Origin: Nostocales cyanobacterium LEGE 12452
Lineage (GTDB): Bacteria > Cyanobacteriota > Cyanobacteriia > Cyanobacteriales > Nostocaceae
Assembly (NCBI GenBank): GCA_015206945.1
Contig: JADEXV010000034.1
Span: 1-44,325, forward strand
Length of the DNA stretch: 44,325 nucleotides
Direction: 5' to 3'
Shown here: positions 9,334 to 17,734 of the stretch, one piece after another
Layout of the letters: each line of letters starts with the position of its first letter
Numbering within the stretch: the first letter of the stretch is position 1
Program-made: the position numbers and the translations under genes
The notes under the pieces: model-generated
What the model was told of the DNA's origin: nothing
Database searches by the model: none
Seen by the model: the letters and a program-made list of their open reading frames with translations, nothing else

Positions 9334-9629
9334 TTTCTAAAGAAACCCTGTTTGCACTTTCACTGTTTCCCTATTTGGGTTTCTTGTGGTTTATCAGCCG
9401 CAGTCCGCAAATGCCGCGTTTGGCGCTGTATGGATTTTACGGCACTCTCGTCTTTGTTGCCATTACCATCCCGGCGGGGATTTATGCTGTATTGCATTAT
9501 GGCGAATCTTTAGCCAATGTGGATTGGTTGCACGGTGGTGCAGAACTATTCTTGACGCTTTCTAACATCTTGCTTGTGCTGGGTTTTGGGCAAGCTGTAA
9601 GGCAATTACAAATGAAAAATGAAAAATAG
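9330..9629 (+). CDS. DUF3593 membrane protein
   Basis: 99 residues with three hydrophobic segments; I recognise it as DUF3593, a family restricted to cyanobacteria and plants and normally found directly after the Ycf49-like gene. It starts at the ATG overlapping the upstream stop. The conserved pairing in photosynthetic genomes suggests a small thylakoid or plasma-membrane complex, but no function can be read from the sequence. Confidence 0.8.
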   Translation: MISKETLFALSLFPYLGFLWFISRSPQMPRLALYGFYGTLVFVAITIPAGIYAVLHYGESLANVDWLHGGAELFLTLSNILLVLGFGQAVRQLQMKNEK

Positions 9630-9676
9630 TAAATTCAGCGATAAATAGTGTTTGGATTGCAATAAGGAAGAGTTAA

Positions 9677-10450
9677 ATGGACGTAATTCCAGCGATTGAT
9701 TTACTAGAAGGTCACTGTGTGCGGTTGTATCAGGGAGACTACGATCGCTCGCAAGTTTTTAGCGAAAATCCTGCTGATGTTGCCAAACAGTGGGTAGATC
9801 AAGGTGCTACCAGATTGCATATAGTTGATTTAGATGGTGCCAAAGCAGGTAAAGTAGTAAACCTGGGGGCAATTGAAGCGATCGCTCAAGCAGTGTCAGT
9901 ACCCATTGAAATTGGTGGAGGATTGCGCGATCGCAACAGTGTACAACAAGTATTTAATCTAGGCATACAGTGGGCAATTCTCGGAACCATTGCCGTAGAA
10001 CAACCCCAGTTAGTGCAAGAACTCTGCCAAGAATTTCCCGAACAGATTATTATCGGTATTGATGCCCGTAACGGTCGAGTCGCAACTCGCGGCTGGTTAG
10101 AAACCTCGGAAGTTTTAGCAACTCAATTAGCTGTACAAATGCAAGAATTGGGTTCAGCCGCCATAATTTACACAGATATCCACCGGGATGGTACACTTAC
10201 AGGCCCAAATTTAGAAGCTTTGCGAGAACTTGCAGCAGCAATTTCCATCCCGATAATTGCTTCTGGCGGGGTAAGTTCTGTCACTGATTTGTTGAGTTTG
10301 TTGGCGTTAGAACCTCAAGGCGTGACTGGCGTAATTGTCGGACGTGCCTTGTATACTGGGGATATTTTACTCAAAGAAGCATTACGAGCGATCGGGTCTG
10401 GGCGAATTCAGGATATTCCGCCGAATCTCGGTTTTTCTACCTTTGCTTGA
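9677..10450 (+). CDS. hisA: Phosphoribosylformimino-5-aminoimidazole carboxamide ribotide isomerase
   Basis: 257 residues forming a TIM barrel of the HisA type. It catalyses the Amadori rearrangement of ProFAR to PRFAR in histidine synthesis. Asp8 (MDVIPAID) and Asp129 (IIGIDAR) are the general acid/base pair; the phosphate-binding IEIGGGLRD (78-86), [13 protein letters not shown] (166-178) and IASGGVSS loops are all present. An AAGGAAGAG ribosome site precedes the ATG. Length is normal. HIP1 octamers occur inside the gene. The TGA stop overlaps the first codon of a pseudogene remnant, so something was inserted or deleted just behind hisA. Confidence 0.95.
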   Translation: MDVIPAIDLLEGHCVRLYQGDYDRSQVFSENPADVAKQWVDQGATRLHIVDLDGAKAGKVVNLGAIEAIAQAVSVPIEIGGGLRDRNSVQQVFNLGIQWAILGTIAVEQPQLVQELCQEFPEQIIIGIDARNGRVATRGWLETSEVLATQLAVQMQELGSAAIIYTDIHRDGTLTGPNLEALRELAAAISIPIIASGGVSSVTDLLSLLALEPQGVTGVIVGRALYTGDILLKEALRAIGSGRIQDIPPNLGFSTFA

Positions 10451-10605
10451 CATTTTATTGGCAAGTTCGCTATCAAAATCTGGAATTACCCTGGTTGCGC
10501 TGGTGAGATAATCAGGGTAATTTGCTACAAACAGGATGGGAGCAGTTGCAACGCTTGGCCACTAAACTCAGAGAATTAAATATTAACGCCGACAAATTAG
10601 TTTAA
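10447..10605 (+). pseudogene. Relic of the C-terminal end of a Uma2 (DUF820) family putative nuclease
   Basis: A 53-codon frame that is open except for one TGA (10504-10506). It reads YWQVRYQNLELPWLRW, then the stop, then DNQGNLLQTGWEQLQRLATK and LRELNINADKLV before a TAA at 10603. The wording LRWYDxxGNLL followed by a LAxKLRELGIxPD tail is, from memory, how many cyanobacterial Uma2 (restriction-endonuclease-fold) proteins end. The N-terminal 150 or so residues with the catalytic core are gone. There is no start codon or ribosome site. The TGA stands where family members have another residue after the Trp. I think this is the stump of a deleted, highly copied gene; the family call rests on recall. 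Confidence 0.6.
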
Positions 10606-10940
10606 TTATTTTGGCAACTACCTTTGGATAGATAGGGTAAACACTACGCGATTTCTGATTAGAAAAAGCTTGCGAGTCATGAAAAAATACACATTTCATA
10701 TTTAGTTAATTGTGTCAATAGGTAATACCTAGCATTGCCTAATAAATTAGCAAGGCCTTCTGTGGACTGAATCTACATTCATGCTTTCAGTAGATGCAGT
10801 TATGACTTTGCAAATGCAACAATGAATATGTTCTCAAACAATAAATAGTTGCTGTGATTCAGATAAAAAATTCAAATTTTATCAGACTCTAGTAACTTTA
10901 GTTTTTAGAAAATTGTTTGATGTTTTGAGAAGGTAACACA
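10606..10940. other. Spacer upstream of the glycine-zipper gene
   Basis: AT-rich sequence with no convincing open frame. It must carry the promoter of the next gene, but I cannot single out a -35/-10 pair. Confidence 0.4.
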
Positions 10941-11345
10941 ATGAATAAAATCCTAAAACGCGCACTTTTACCCAGCCTCATGGCTGCAAGTTTAGCTGGT
11001 GTAACTTTAGTTCCCGCAAAACCCGCTGCTGCTGATGACCAAGTACTAAGAGATGCAGGTATTGGGGCTGTTACCAATGTTGTAACCGGAGCTGTTAGGG
11101 GAAATGGCAGTGTATTAGGGAATGCTGTTAAAGGTGGTGTCACTGGTGCAGCCGTCAATGGTGCAAATGGTCTGAGAAATACTCGCAATCGCCGTCACCG
11201 GAGCGCTGCTCAAGATGTCGGAGTTGGTGCAGGAGCTAGCGCATTGACTGGTGTAATTACTGGCGATAAGAAAGATACCCTTGGAAATGCTGTTGATGGT
11301 GCAGCGGTAGGTGGAGCAATCCATCTATTAACCAACGGTAAATAA
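10941..11345 (+). CDS. Secreted glycine-zipper-like protein with an internal duplication
   Basis: 134 residues. A signal peptide (residues 1-31, basic start, hydrophobic core, cut near PAAA-DD) is followed by two similar units: DAGIGAVTNVVTGAV...LGNAVKGGVTGAAVN (about 38-73) and DVGVGAGASALTGVI...LGNAVDGAAVGGAIH (about 92-128). They are separated by an Arg/Asn-rich linker (RNTRNRRHR). Glycines spaced four apart and alanines resemble glycine-zipper motifs that insert in or line membranes. GAGAAGG precedes the ATG at a good distance. No family name comes to mind. A periplasmic or outer-membrane structural or stress role is possible but unproven. Confidence 0.7.
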   Translation: MNKILKRALLPSLMAASLAGVTLVPAKPAAADDQVLRDAGIGAVTNVVTGAVRGNGSVLGNAVKGGVTGAAVNGANGLRNTRNRRHRSAAQDVGVGAGASALTGVITGDKKDTLGNAVDGAAVGGAIHLLTNGK

Positions 11346-11432
11346 TTGATAAATTCATCAGCTGAAATATTTTCCAACGGTTAACAAACTTATCCCTCAC
11401 TAATTGCTCTCCTTCGTAAAAGGAGCAAACCT

Positions 11433-11463
11433 AACCTCGCTTCCCTAATAGGGGAGCGAGGTT
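11433..11463 (+). terminator. 13-bp hairpin after the glycine-zipper gene
   Basis: AACCTCGCTTCCC (11433-11445) pairs with GGGGAGCGAGGTT (11451-11463) with one G-T pair and a 5-base loop. A smaller CTCCTT/AAGGAG hairpin stands just before it at 11409-11425. There is no long T-run. It could end transcripts from either side, as it lies between convergent genes, or be a dispersed palindrome. Confidence 0.45.
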
Positions 11464-11531
11464 GTAGGTTAGATTTATTTGAGATATATACCACCGTCAG
11501 GATTAGATGACGTTAGGTTTAATAGTAATCT

Positions 11532-11723
11532 CTAGCCCTTCAACGCCTTTCTAAAGTTTCGACGATAAGACTGATTTGTAATAAACAAAGCTGGCCATAG
11601 CAAAGATAAACCAATCCGATTGGTCAAATTTGGATTAAAATTAGTCCGTTCAAACCCCTTCCAAAACTTCCAAGCGCCGCCTCCGTAAACCACTATCAAG
11701 CCAATAAAAATTAAGGTACTCAT
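11532..11723 (-). CDS. Small single-span membrane protein, unknown function
   Basis: 63 residues from the ATG at 11723, which has GGAG nine bases before it; an upstream TTG (11732) and ATG (11729) are too close to that ribosome site. The N-terminal 18 residues (STLIFIGLIVVYGGGAW) form a membrane helix. The rest is a conserved-looking, positively charged tail with NRIGLSLLWPALFI, possibly a second, re-entrant hydrophobic patch. It resembles small hypothetical proteins found across cyanobacteria, but I know no function. No operon partner. Confidence 0.65.
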   Translation of the reverse strand: MSTLIFIGLIVVYGGGAWKFWKGFERTNFNPNLTNRIGLSLLWPALFITNQSYRRNFRKALKG

Positions 11724-12042
11724 TCCCATCAACTCCGTTAGTAACTGACAGAATTTAAGTTAAGTTTTACCACACGAGGTAATCACCTCATAAGCAGCAT
11801 CGAGAAGGTATGACAAAACTCCTCAGTTTTGGATATCTAAGTCAGTTAAACACACATTCTCTTATTCCAGTGTAGATTAGCCTCACGCATCCCAGCTAGT
11901 TATCAGCAGTGGCAAGTTAGTCAAAGGATGTAAAAGCGTTATTTTGAGGTGTTTTGGCGACAGATTTAAATGTAAATCCCGAGCCTCTAGTACAAAAAAG
12001 TCTATACCATATTAAACTACAAAGTTCTGTGGTGCATTATTC
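11724..12042. other. Spacer of about 320 bases between two minus-strand genes
   Basis: Contains two very small hairpins, GAGGT/ACCTC at 11776-11789 and CAAAACT/AGTTTTG near 11815-11832. Otherwise nothing is recognisable. It should include the promoter of the small gene at 11532-11723. Confidence 0.4.
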
Positions 12043-13587
12043 TTATACTTCATCTACCCAATAAAGATAATATCTTTCATTATCCACCCAGCCTCTCTGA
12101 AAATCTTTAATCGGAACAATTTTCAAATCATTGCGGTTGGCATTCAGTTTTTTATTTAAAATTAGCAAAACTTTCTTTCGCTCATCTTGATTTTGAAGTA
12201 GAGAATTAATCTGGCTTAATATCTCAGCTTGTTCCACTTCTTGACGACCTTTTTTAAATAAAGTAAAGCTTCCCATTTTTTCAATCTCTGGATAATAAAA
12301 CTTTCGATTGAGATAGCCCGATAAAGGAGCCATATTCGCATCTCGACTGGCAACAATAAACTCATTATCCAATCCAGATTTGTGAATATATTGGGCTGTT
12401 TCGCGACTAGCAGAAAATGGTATAACTAAATCTCTTGAAAAACTATAAATTCCTCCTCCAAACTGGACATAGAGAATGAGCATCAAAGCCAGATAATGCC
12501 ATTTGTGAATAAATGTAATTGAACTTGGAAGAATAGAAATTTTATTCAGTAAAATTATAGACTTTTGATAATAACTTCCCAGCCATAAAGCTGCTATTAA
12601 AACTAAATAAAAATGTCCAAAATGCCGTGGCATACCTATAAACCTAAAGTATGTAAAGGCAAATAATATACAATTCCCTATCATGTAGAAAAATAAAATA
12701 ACTGGCTTCTCAGATAATTTTATTAGAGTTAAAACTACAATAAATAAAGCAATTGTCGCACAAACAATTAGATCCAACCATCTTTTATGTGTAGGAATAA
12801 TTAATAAATAACTCCCAAATACTCTGCCGACGCTTCTCAACAGATGACGGATGTCTAATTCTATTAGCCAACCATTATTTAACCCACCGTGAAGATAACT
12901 ATCTGCCGGAGGAGTAATAATATAAATGGATAAAAGAAAAGATAATGTGATAATTAAAATACTTAGAAACAGGTCGTACTTTTTGGTTTGACTAAAATAG
13001 TGCTGCCTATGTTCACTATCAAAACAAAATTCAACCAGCAAAGTCAATAATAAAGAAAATGATACTAGTAAACCATAGGCGCTGCTATTTGCTAGTAAAC
13101 CCAATATAATTGCCAAATAAGTATAAGTTATTTTTCTAGATGCAAAAACTGTACAGAATGCAAAAACAAATAACATACTAAATGCATAGTTTCGAGAAAT
13201 TAAAAGATATTCGTAAAAAGGAAAAAACCCAAAGGAAAATAGAAATTTCTGTTGATAGTTAAAAGGGCTATACAGGCAAAAAAGTGTAACTGAAACAACA
13301 GTAATTGCCAAATGAAAAATTTGCATGATAATAGGATCGGCGACTATTTTTCTCAGGATTGCCAGAGAAAAATACCATAGAACAGGATGACCTTCATAAT
13401 GAATATTTGCAATTAAATCCCCTAACGATTCACTATCTCTGACAATCAGCCAGGGATTTAGTTCATCTCGCCACATAGAATGGTTAAGAATACCTATTAA
13501 ACCAAGAAAAGAAAAAAGAAGAATAATAAACCAAGGAGAATTCAAAGGTAATTTTGAAGTAAGCTTGTTAATTTTATTGCTTAACAT
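12043..13587 (-). CDS. GT-C-like integral membrane glycosyltransferase, distant to PMT/ArnT families
   Basis: 514 residues from the ATG at 13587 (a TTG at 13605 would add six). After a first membrane helix comes MWRDELNPWLIV and then IHYEGHPVLWYF. The acidic pair DE just behind helix 1 and the EGHP motif are what GT39/PMT and ArnT-like GT-C enzymes carry in their first extracytoplasmic loop. About ten more helices follow and a soluble, charged C-terminal domain of about 120 residues. Such enzymes use lipid-linked sugars on the outer face. The gene is visibly richer in A+T than its neighbours and stands alone, which may hint at transfer. Substrate is unknown; the family call is moderate. Confidence 0.65.
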   Translation of the reverse strand: MLSNKINKLTSKLPLNSPWFIILLFSFLGLIGILNHSMWRDELNPWLIVRDSESLGDLIANIHYEGHPVLWYFSLAILRKIVADPIIMQIFHLAITVVSVTLFCLYSPFNYQQKFLFSFGFFPFYEYLLISRNYAFSMLFVFAFCTVFASRKITYTYLAIILGLLANSSAYGLLVSFSLLLTLLVEFCFDSEHRQHYFSQTKKYDLFLSILIITLSFLLSIYIITPPADSYLHGGLNNGWLIELDIRHLLRSVGRVFGSYLLIIPTHKRWLDLIVCATIALFIVVLTLIKLSEKPVILFFYMIGNCILFAFTYFRFIGMPRHFGHFYLVLIAALWLGSYYQKSIILLNKISILPSSITFIHKWHYLALMLILYVQFGGGIYSFSRDLVIPFSASRETAQYIHKSGLDNEFIVASRDANMAPLSGYLNRKFYYPEIEKMGSFTLFKKGRQEVEQAEILSQINSLLQNQDERKKVLLILNKKLNANRNDLKIVPIKDFQRGWVDNERYYLYWVDEV

Positions 13588-13713
13588 TATGAGTTCAGAA
13601 TCCAATTTGTTTAGATCATCAAGATTGCTGTAAAGGCGATTATCATCAGATATTATTCTGATTATTTAACTATTCAGACAGATGGATTCTGACTTCTGAA
13701 TTATTACTCATTT

Positions 13714-14316
13714 TTACTTATAATTTTCTGGTATAGCCACTGGTGATAAACCTGCGATCGCTCGTAAGTTTTGGCAACGAATCAACTCAGTAAAATTCAA
13801 ACTGGAACGCCCTTCAATTTTGGCTACCGCTTCAATTGCTGATAACAGGTGCTGTGCTGCTTCAACTTCTGAATAACCACGCCGCTGTGCTATTTTAATT
13901 GCAGTTGCATCGGCATTTAACTCTGACTCTTGAGATTTATTAGTGCGCCAGATCCGAAAAGCAGCGATCGCACTTAATCCTCCAGCGACAGCAACGCCCA
14001 CTACATCTGATTGTGCTGCTTCTAAGAATCCGCCTAACAGCCCAGCCAACACCACACCTTGATAAATGTCGGGTTTAAACCACTTTACCCCCGTCAACCA
14101 GCTAACCATCTGCAACAGCAGCAAGTCTCGTTGCGGCTTTGTCAGGCGACGCCACAAATCAAAATTAATATATATCGGTCGCGCTTGGTTCCAGGGTTGG
14201 GGAAAGGAAGCGTCAATTACTTTTGCTTGCTCTGGCTTACTGACGATTTTTGTCGTCATCCGACCAGAAGCAGGCATCACATCTAACAAACGGCGAATTT
14301 CAACATTTGGCTCCAT
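13714..14316 (-). CDS. DUF3318 family protein
   Basis: 200 residues starting MEPNVEIRRLLDVMPASGRM, a wording I recognise as cyanobacterial DUF3318. A middle hydrophobic region (about 105-145, GVVLAGLLGGFLEAAQ and VGVAVAGGLSAIAAF) suggests two membrane helices. The second half contains ELNADATAIKIAQRRGYSEVEAAQHLLSAIEAV, which resembles the third helix region of M48-like peptidases but without any HExxH in this protein, so I do not propose catalysis. Function unknown. ATG start without a strong ribosome site. Confidence 0.75.
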   Translation of the reverse strand: MEPNVEIRRLLDVMPASGRMTTKIVSKPEQAKVIDASFPQPWNQARPIYINFDLWRRLTKPQRDLLLLQMVSWLTGVKWFKPDIYQGVVLAGLLGGFLEAAQSDVVGVAVAGGLSAIAAFRIWRTNKSQESELNADATAIKIAQRRGYSEVEAAQHLLSAIEAVAKIEGRSSLNFTELIRCQNLRAIAGLSPVAIPENYK

Positions 14317-14545
14317 AAATTTAATTATTAGCCATAATGTGCATAGTAACTACGTGTGTAAAAAATAAAGTTTTCATGTTAACCTTTGATTTATGAGATG
14401 CTCTCGCAGTCTTGAATAAATTCAGATCGAGTCATAAAAATATTTATTCAGCAGTTTGATAGTATGGCGGGATTTTATAGTATTTCTTTGCCGCCAACCA
14501 AACCTCAAAGTTTTGGCTTGCCATTAAGACTATATTTGTAACTAC

Positions 14546-14806
14546 ATGGACGCTTTTGCTACCCTCCCACCTGAATGGACGAATAAGGCAATACACGCTT
14601 ATGATTTTTGCTGTCCTAACTGCCACTCAAGTAGCCTAGAAGCAGAGAAAGTTTGGCTAAATCGGCGATCGCCTGTTCTTACGGAAGACCGTCGTCGCAA
14701 ATGGCAAGAGTTCTATTACTGTCACTGTGGTTCTGTGTGGTGGGCTTGGAGTAGCGATCGCCCCCCAAAAGATATATCCAATCAGCCAGATTACAATCCT
14801 ACATAG
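14546..14806 (+). CDS. Small zinc-ribbon-like protein, unknown function
   Basis: 86 residues with CPNCHSSS (23-30) and CHCGSVW (58-64), two Cys pairs that would bind one zinc in a ribbon fold. The remainder is rich in Trp and Arg (VWLNRRSPVLTEDRRRKWQEF). Such proteins are common in cyanobacteria without assigned function; nucleic-acid binding is a fair guess only. It starts at an ATG without clear ribosome site and is followed directly by a strong bidirectional terminator. Confidence 0.7.
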   Translation: MDAFATLPPEWTNKAIHAYDFCCPNCHSSSLEAEKVWLNRRSPVLTEDRRRKWQEFYYCHCGSVWWAWSSDRPPKDISNQPDYNPT

Positions 14807-14820
14807 CTAATTTTTTTCTA

Positions 14821-14852
14821 AACAAAACCCCACTTTTCGGTGGGGTTTTGTT
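14821..14852. terminator. Bidirectional Rho-independent terminator
   Basis: AACAAAACCCCAC (14821-14833), loop TTTTCG, then the exact inverse (14840-14852). The stem starts with A-runs and ends with T-runs on both strands, so it can end the zinc-ribbon transcript (plus) and the porin transcript (minus). Confidence 0.88.
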
Positions 14853-14887
14853 TATCTAATTCTCAGCTTTATATTTCATCTCCAATT

Positions 14888-16537
14888 TTAGAAGGAGAAA
14901 GTAGTACGTAGAGTACCTACGTATTCAGTATCGTTAGCGTCGTTGTGCTCTGGATTGAAGATTACCAACAAGCCAGGTGTTACCTGAATATTATCGGAAA
15001 CCTTGTACTTGTAAAGACCCTCTAAGTGATAAGAAGTACTGTCGTCGAAGGTAGTATTGCCGGCAACTGTTTTGATGCTACCACCAGTAACTTTGGGTGG
15101 TTGACCAAAGATCACACCTAAAACGTTACCTTCGCCACCAAAGTCTTTCAAAGCAAGCGCTCCAGCCCAGTACCAAATATCTGCGTCTGCACCCGCATTA
15201 ATACCAGTCCTAGCATCGGCAGTTGTGTAACCTCCCCAACCACTAATAGCCAACTGAGGACTAAATTGGAAGGTAGCTTGTACACCGTAGTTGTTGGATT
15301 CGGTACGAGTGTTAGCCCCAAAAGGAGAATTGGCAAAAATACTACCTGTACCTTGGAACAGGTTATTAGCAGCACCATCAGTTTGATAAGTGCGAGCGTA
15401 ACTTAGACCAATATTAAAGGCTTTGGTGGGTTGGAAAGATATCTGACCAAAGATAGCGTTATCACCATCAAACAACCCATTATTAAGGGTAGGGTCGTTA
15501 GCAGTCCTAGCTAGATAAGCACCGCTTAAGCTGATGGCGCCTTTAGGATTGAAGGTAACAGTTACACCAGAGCCACCTTGACCTTGGCGATATATGGGGC
15601 TGAAACGTCCATAGCGTGAGAGCGCACCTTTACCAGAGCTTGCGAAGTCAGGGTTGAAGTTATTGATATTTTCGTATAATTCAGCACCAGTAGCATCAAC
15701 TTTGACACGCACTGCGTCAGTCAAGTTGAAAGCATAGTTGAGTTTATCGATGCTAACGCTGTTGCCAGTATCGCCATCAAAACTTAAGCGGCTCATGTTG
15801 GTACCAGTACCAGTACCCAATGCATCGTTACCACGATTGGAGACGATATTGCCAGCATTTAGACGTGTTTCCAACTGGTCTGTACCAGTGAAACTGCTCA
15901 ACAATTTTAAACGAACGCGATCGCTAAAAGTGGTGTTGTAATTTAAATCTTGAGTAGGATCGCCACCACGAGCGGCTCTACTGTCACCAAAAACATCAGA
16001 CACGGCGAAAATTGCTTCTCCAACCAACTTGGTGGTAGTGGAGAACTGATTAGCTTCCAACTCAGAAGTGCGGGCTTCTAGTCCATCAACACGACCGCGC
16101 AGAGTTGCTAGTTCAGCAGAATATTCTTCTTGTAAACGCTGTAAAGTAGCTAAATCTTGTTTGCTGACCAAATCAGCAGTAGCTGTAGCAATCAGTTCGT
16201 TAACCCGATCTAAACAGGCATTCAAACCTGCGGCAAATTCATAACGGGTTAAAGCACGGTTCCCACGATAAGTACTGTTAGGATAACCTGCAATACAGCC
16301 GTAGCGCTCAACTAGAGATTGTAAAGCTTGAAACGCCCAATCTGTAGGCTGCACATCCGAAAACTGAGAAACAGATGTTACCTGACTCATTTCGTTAGAC
16401 TCTTGAGTTTCAGATAACTCGCCAACATTTGTTACCTGTTCGTTGACTTCACCTGCTAAGGCACTATTAGCAACGAAAAATGTAGCAGCTAATACAACCG
16501 GACTAACCTTAAAAAGATTCCAGAATCGTTTTGTCAT
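14888..16537 (-). CDS. SLH-domain outer-membrane porin (cyanobacterial iron uptake porin / OprB type)
   Basis: 549 residues. I place the start at the ATG at 16537 (MTKRFWNLFKVSP), which has GAGTGAGAG before it and begins a real signal peptide cut near ALA-GE; an upstream ATG at 16624 would add an unlikely 29 residues. The mature protein has one SLH domain (FSDVQPTDWAFQALQ to LTRYEFAAGLN, about 60-110), a coiled coil (about 120-165), and a long beta-rich barrel ending in the outer-membrane Phe signature TTFSF. The SLH domain should bind pyruvylated wall polymer, the product of a CsaB-type enzyme such as that at 5558-6610. Such porins carry inorganic ions and are abundant. It is followed by a strong terminator. 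Confidence 0.9.
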   Translation of the reverse strand: MTKRFWNLFKVSPVVLAATFFVANSALAGEVNEQVTNVGELSETQESNEMSQVTSVSQFSDVQPTDWAFQALQSLVERYGCIAGYPNSTYRGNRALTRYEFAAGLNACLDRVNELIATATADLVSKQDLATLQRLQEEYSAELATLRGRVDGLEARTSELEANQFSTTTKLVGEAIFAVSDVFGDSRAARGGDPTQDLNYNTTFSDRVRLKLLSSFTGTDQLETRLNAGNIVSNRGNDALGTGTGTNMSRLSFDGDTGNSVSIDKLNYAFNLTDAVRVKVDATGAELYENINNFNPDFASSGKGALSRYGRFSPIYRQGQGGSGVTVTFNPKGAISLSGAYLARTANDPTLNNGLFDGDNAIFGQISFQPTKAFNIGLSYARTYQTDGAANNLFQGTGSIFANSPFGANTRTESNNYGVQATFQFSPQLAISGWGGYTTADARTGINAGADADIWYWAGALALKDFGGEGNVLGVIFGQPPKVTGGSIKTVAGNTTFDDSTSYHLEGLYKYKVSDNIQVTPGLLVIFNPEHNDANDTEYVGTLRTTFSF

Positions 16538-16685
16538 GTTTTTACTCTCACTCACACCTACAATAATCCAGTGATGAAAAAATGCTTTAAACACTTTTCT
16601 TTCGTGGATTTCACACACAATCACAACGATGATTATACATTTAGTCTGTGATTATTACAAGCAAGTCAGTTAATATACTGCTGAA

Positions 16686-17303
16686 CTATATATAGTTTTT
16701 AATTAATTTATTTGGTAGGCACAAAATAATGCGGCGTTTGTGACGTAAAACTGTTCCTTCTTCCTCTAGCTGTTGTAAGAGTCGCGTAACTGTTACTCGC
16801 GTAGTATTTAAAACTTCAGCAATATCTTGATGGGTAACATTTAAATCAATTAGCTTGCCCTTATCTACGTCACGGCCAAATTTTTCACTTAACCATACTA
16901 AAAACTGCCATAAGCGTAGCGAAATTGGTTTTCGATGCACAATGCTTAGTAAATCTTCTGCTTGTTGAATATGAGACAACAAAGCATTAATATCCTGATG
17001 CCACAAATGGGGTGGCACAATGCTTACTTCCACGCATGTGAGACATTCAATCTGGTAGGGCTTCACCTTAGACAAAGGATAGCCAATCAAATCCCCTAGT
17101 CCCCAATAACCGAGAGTGATGAATGTTCCATCTTCACTCCATGTTAAGGTACGAACTGCACCATATTCAATGCGCCAGAGTACGTCATTTTGAGGTGGAA
17201 TTACTTCTCGGCGGGTAAATATCTGCTGGGGTAATTGTGTGCTGAAAGCACAGCTATTTGACACGGCAGAAGAAATTGAAGTAGGACTTGGGGAATACAT
17301 CAT
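16686..17303 (-). CDS. Crp/Fnr family transcription regulator
   Basis: 205 residues: a cyclic-nucleotide-binding-like N-terminal half (about 30-110) and a C-terminal winged helix with THQDIAEVLNTTRVTVTRLL (about 152-171). The recognition helix, TTRVTVTRLL, matches the general Crp/Fnr pattern and resembles NtcA's STRVTVTRLL, but the N-terminal half is short and not NtcA. Phosphate-cassette residues for cAMP are not visible, so the effector is unknown. It lies upstream of the porin on the same strand with 148 bases between; co-transcription or control of the porin is possible. Start at ATG 17303, with a second ATG directly after. Confidence 0.85.
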   Translation of the reverse strand: MMYSPSPTSISSAVSNSCAFSTQLPQQIFTRREVIPPQNDVLWRIEYGAVRTLTWSEDGTFITLGYWGLGDLIGYPLSKVKPYQIECLTCVEVSIVPPHLWHQDINALLSHIQQAEDLLSIVHRKPISLRLWQFLVWLSEKFGRDVDKGKLIDLNVTHQDIAEVLNTTRVTVTRLLQQLEEEGTVLRHKRRIILCLPNKLIKNYI

Positions 17304-17734
17304 TAACCGTAATTACACAATTATCAGGGAATCTTGCTATTGACAATGATTAAGAAACTCTAATAATTTGTATCAAAATTTACCTGTATATCGGAAAGTC
17401 TATTCTTTTCAATCAGAGCTAGGGACTAACTCAAAATCTTCTGATGGTAACAACTTTTGCTGAAGGTATCTATCTGTGAGATAGAGACAAAATTTTTAGT
17501 TGTTTATCCGCTACTTTAATTGTGTAAGTTTAAGAACAGGTAAGCTTTTAGTAAAATATTTAGTTAACTTATTTTTAAGTATTTAGTATTTTCTGAAGAC
17601 TAAGTAAGTATCTAGGCGCAAATAATTATGAAAATACTAGGATGGAATGGCGCTTACTAAATCGCTGGATTTAGATCCCCGACTTCTTGCAGATACCTGG
17701 AGGGTAGAAGTCGGGGATATCGGCAGCATATCAA
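17304..17734. other. 431-base spacer between the Crp gene and phoU
   Basis: AT-rich, including the promoter side of the Crp-type gene. Near phoU it holds the hairpin described separately. No credible gene. Confidence 0.5.
17675..17718 (-). terminator. 13-bp hairpin downstream of phoU
   Basis: ATCCCCGACTTCT (17675-17687) and its exact inverse (17706-17718) with an 18-base loop. It lies 17 bases past the phoU stop, so it would end the sphR-sphS-phoU transcript. It lacks a T-run, and the GACTTCTT/AAGTCGGGGAT wording recurs in Nostoc spacers, so a repeat origin is possible. Confidence 0.5.

Noticed and set aside
16686..17303. Identification of the Crp/Fnr regulator as NtcA
   Set aside because: The recognition helix is NtcA-like but the N-terminal half differs in length and wording, so a general Crp/Fnr call is safer.
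17338..17370. Promoter-like TTGACA with AATAAT on the plus strand
   Set aside because: No plus-strand gene follows; the nearest genes are on the minus strand and the spacing is 16 with AT-rich background.
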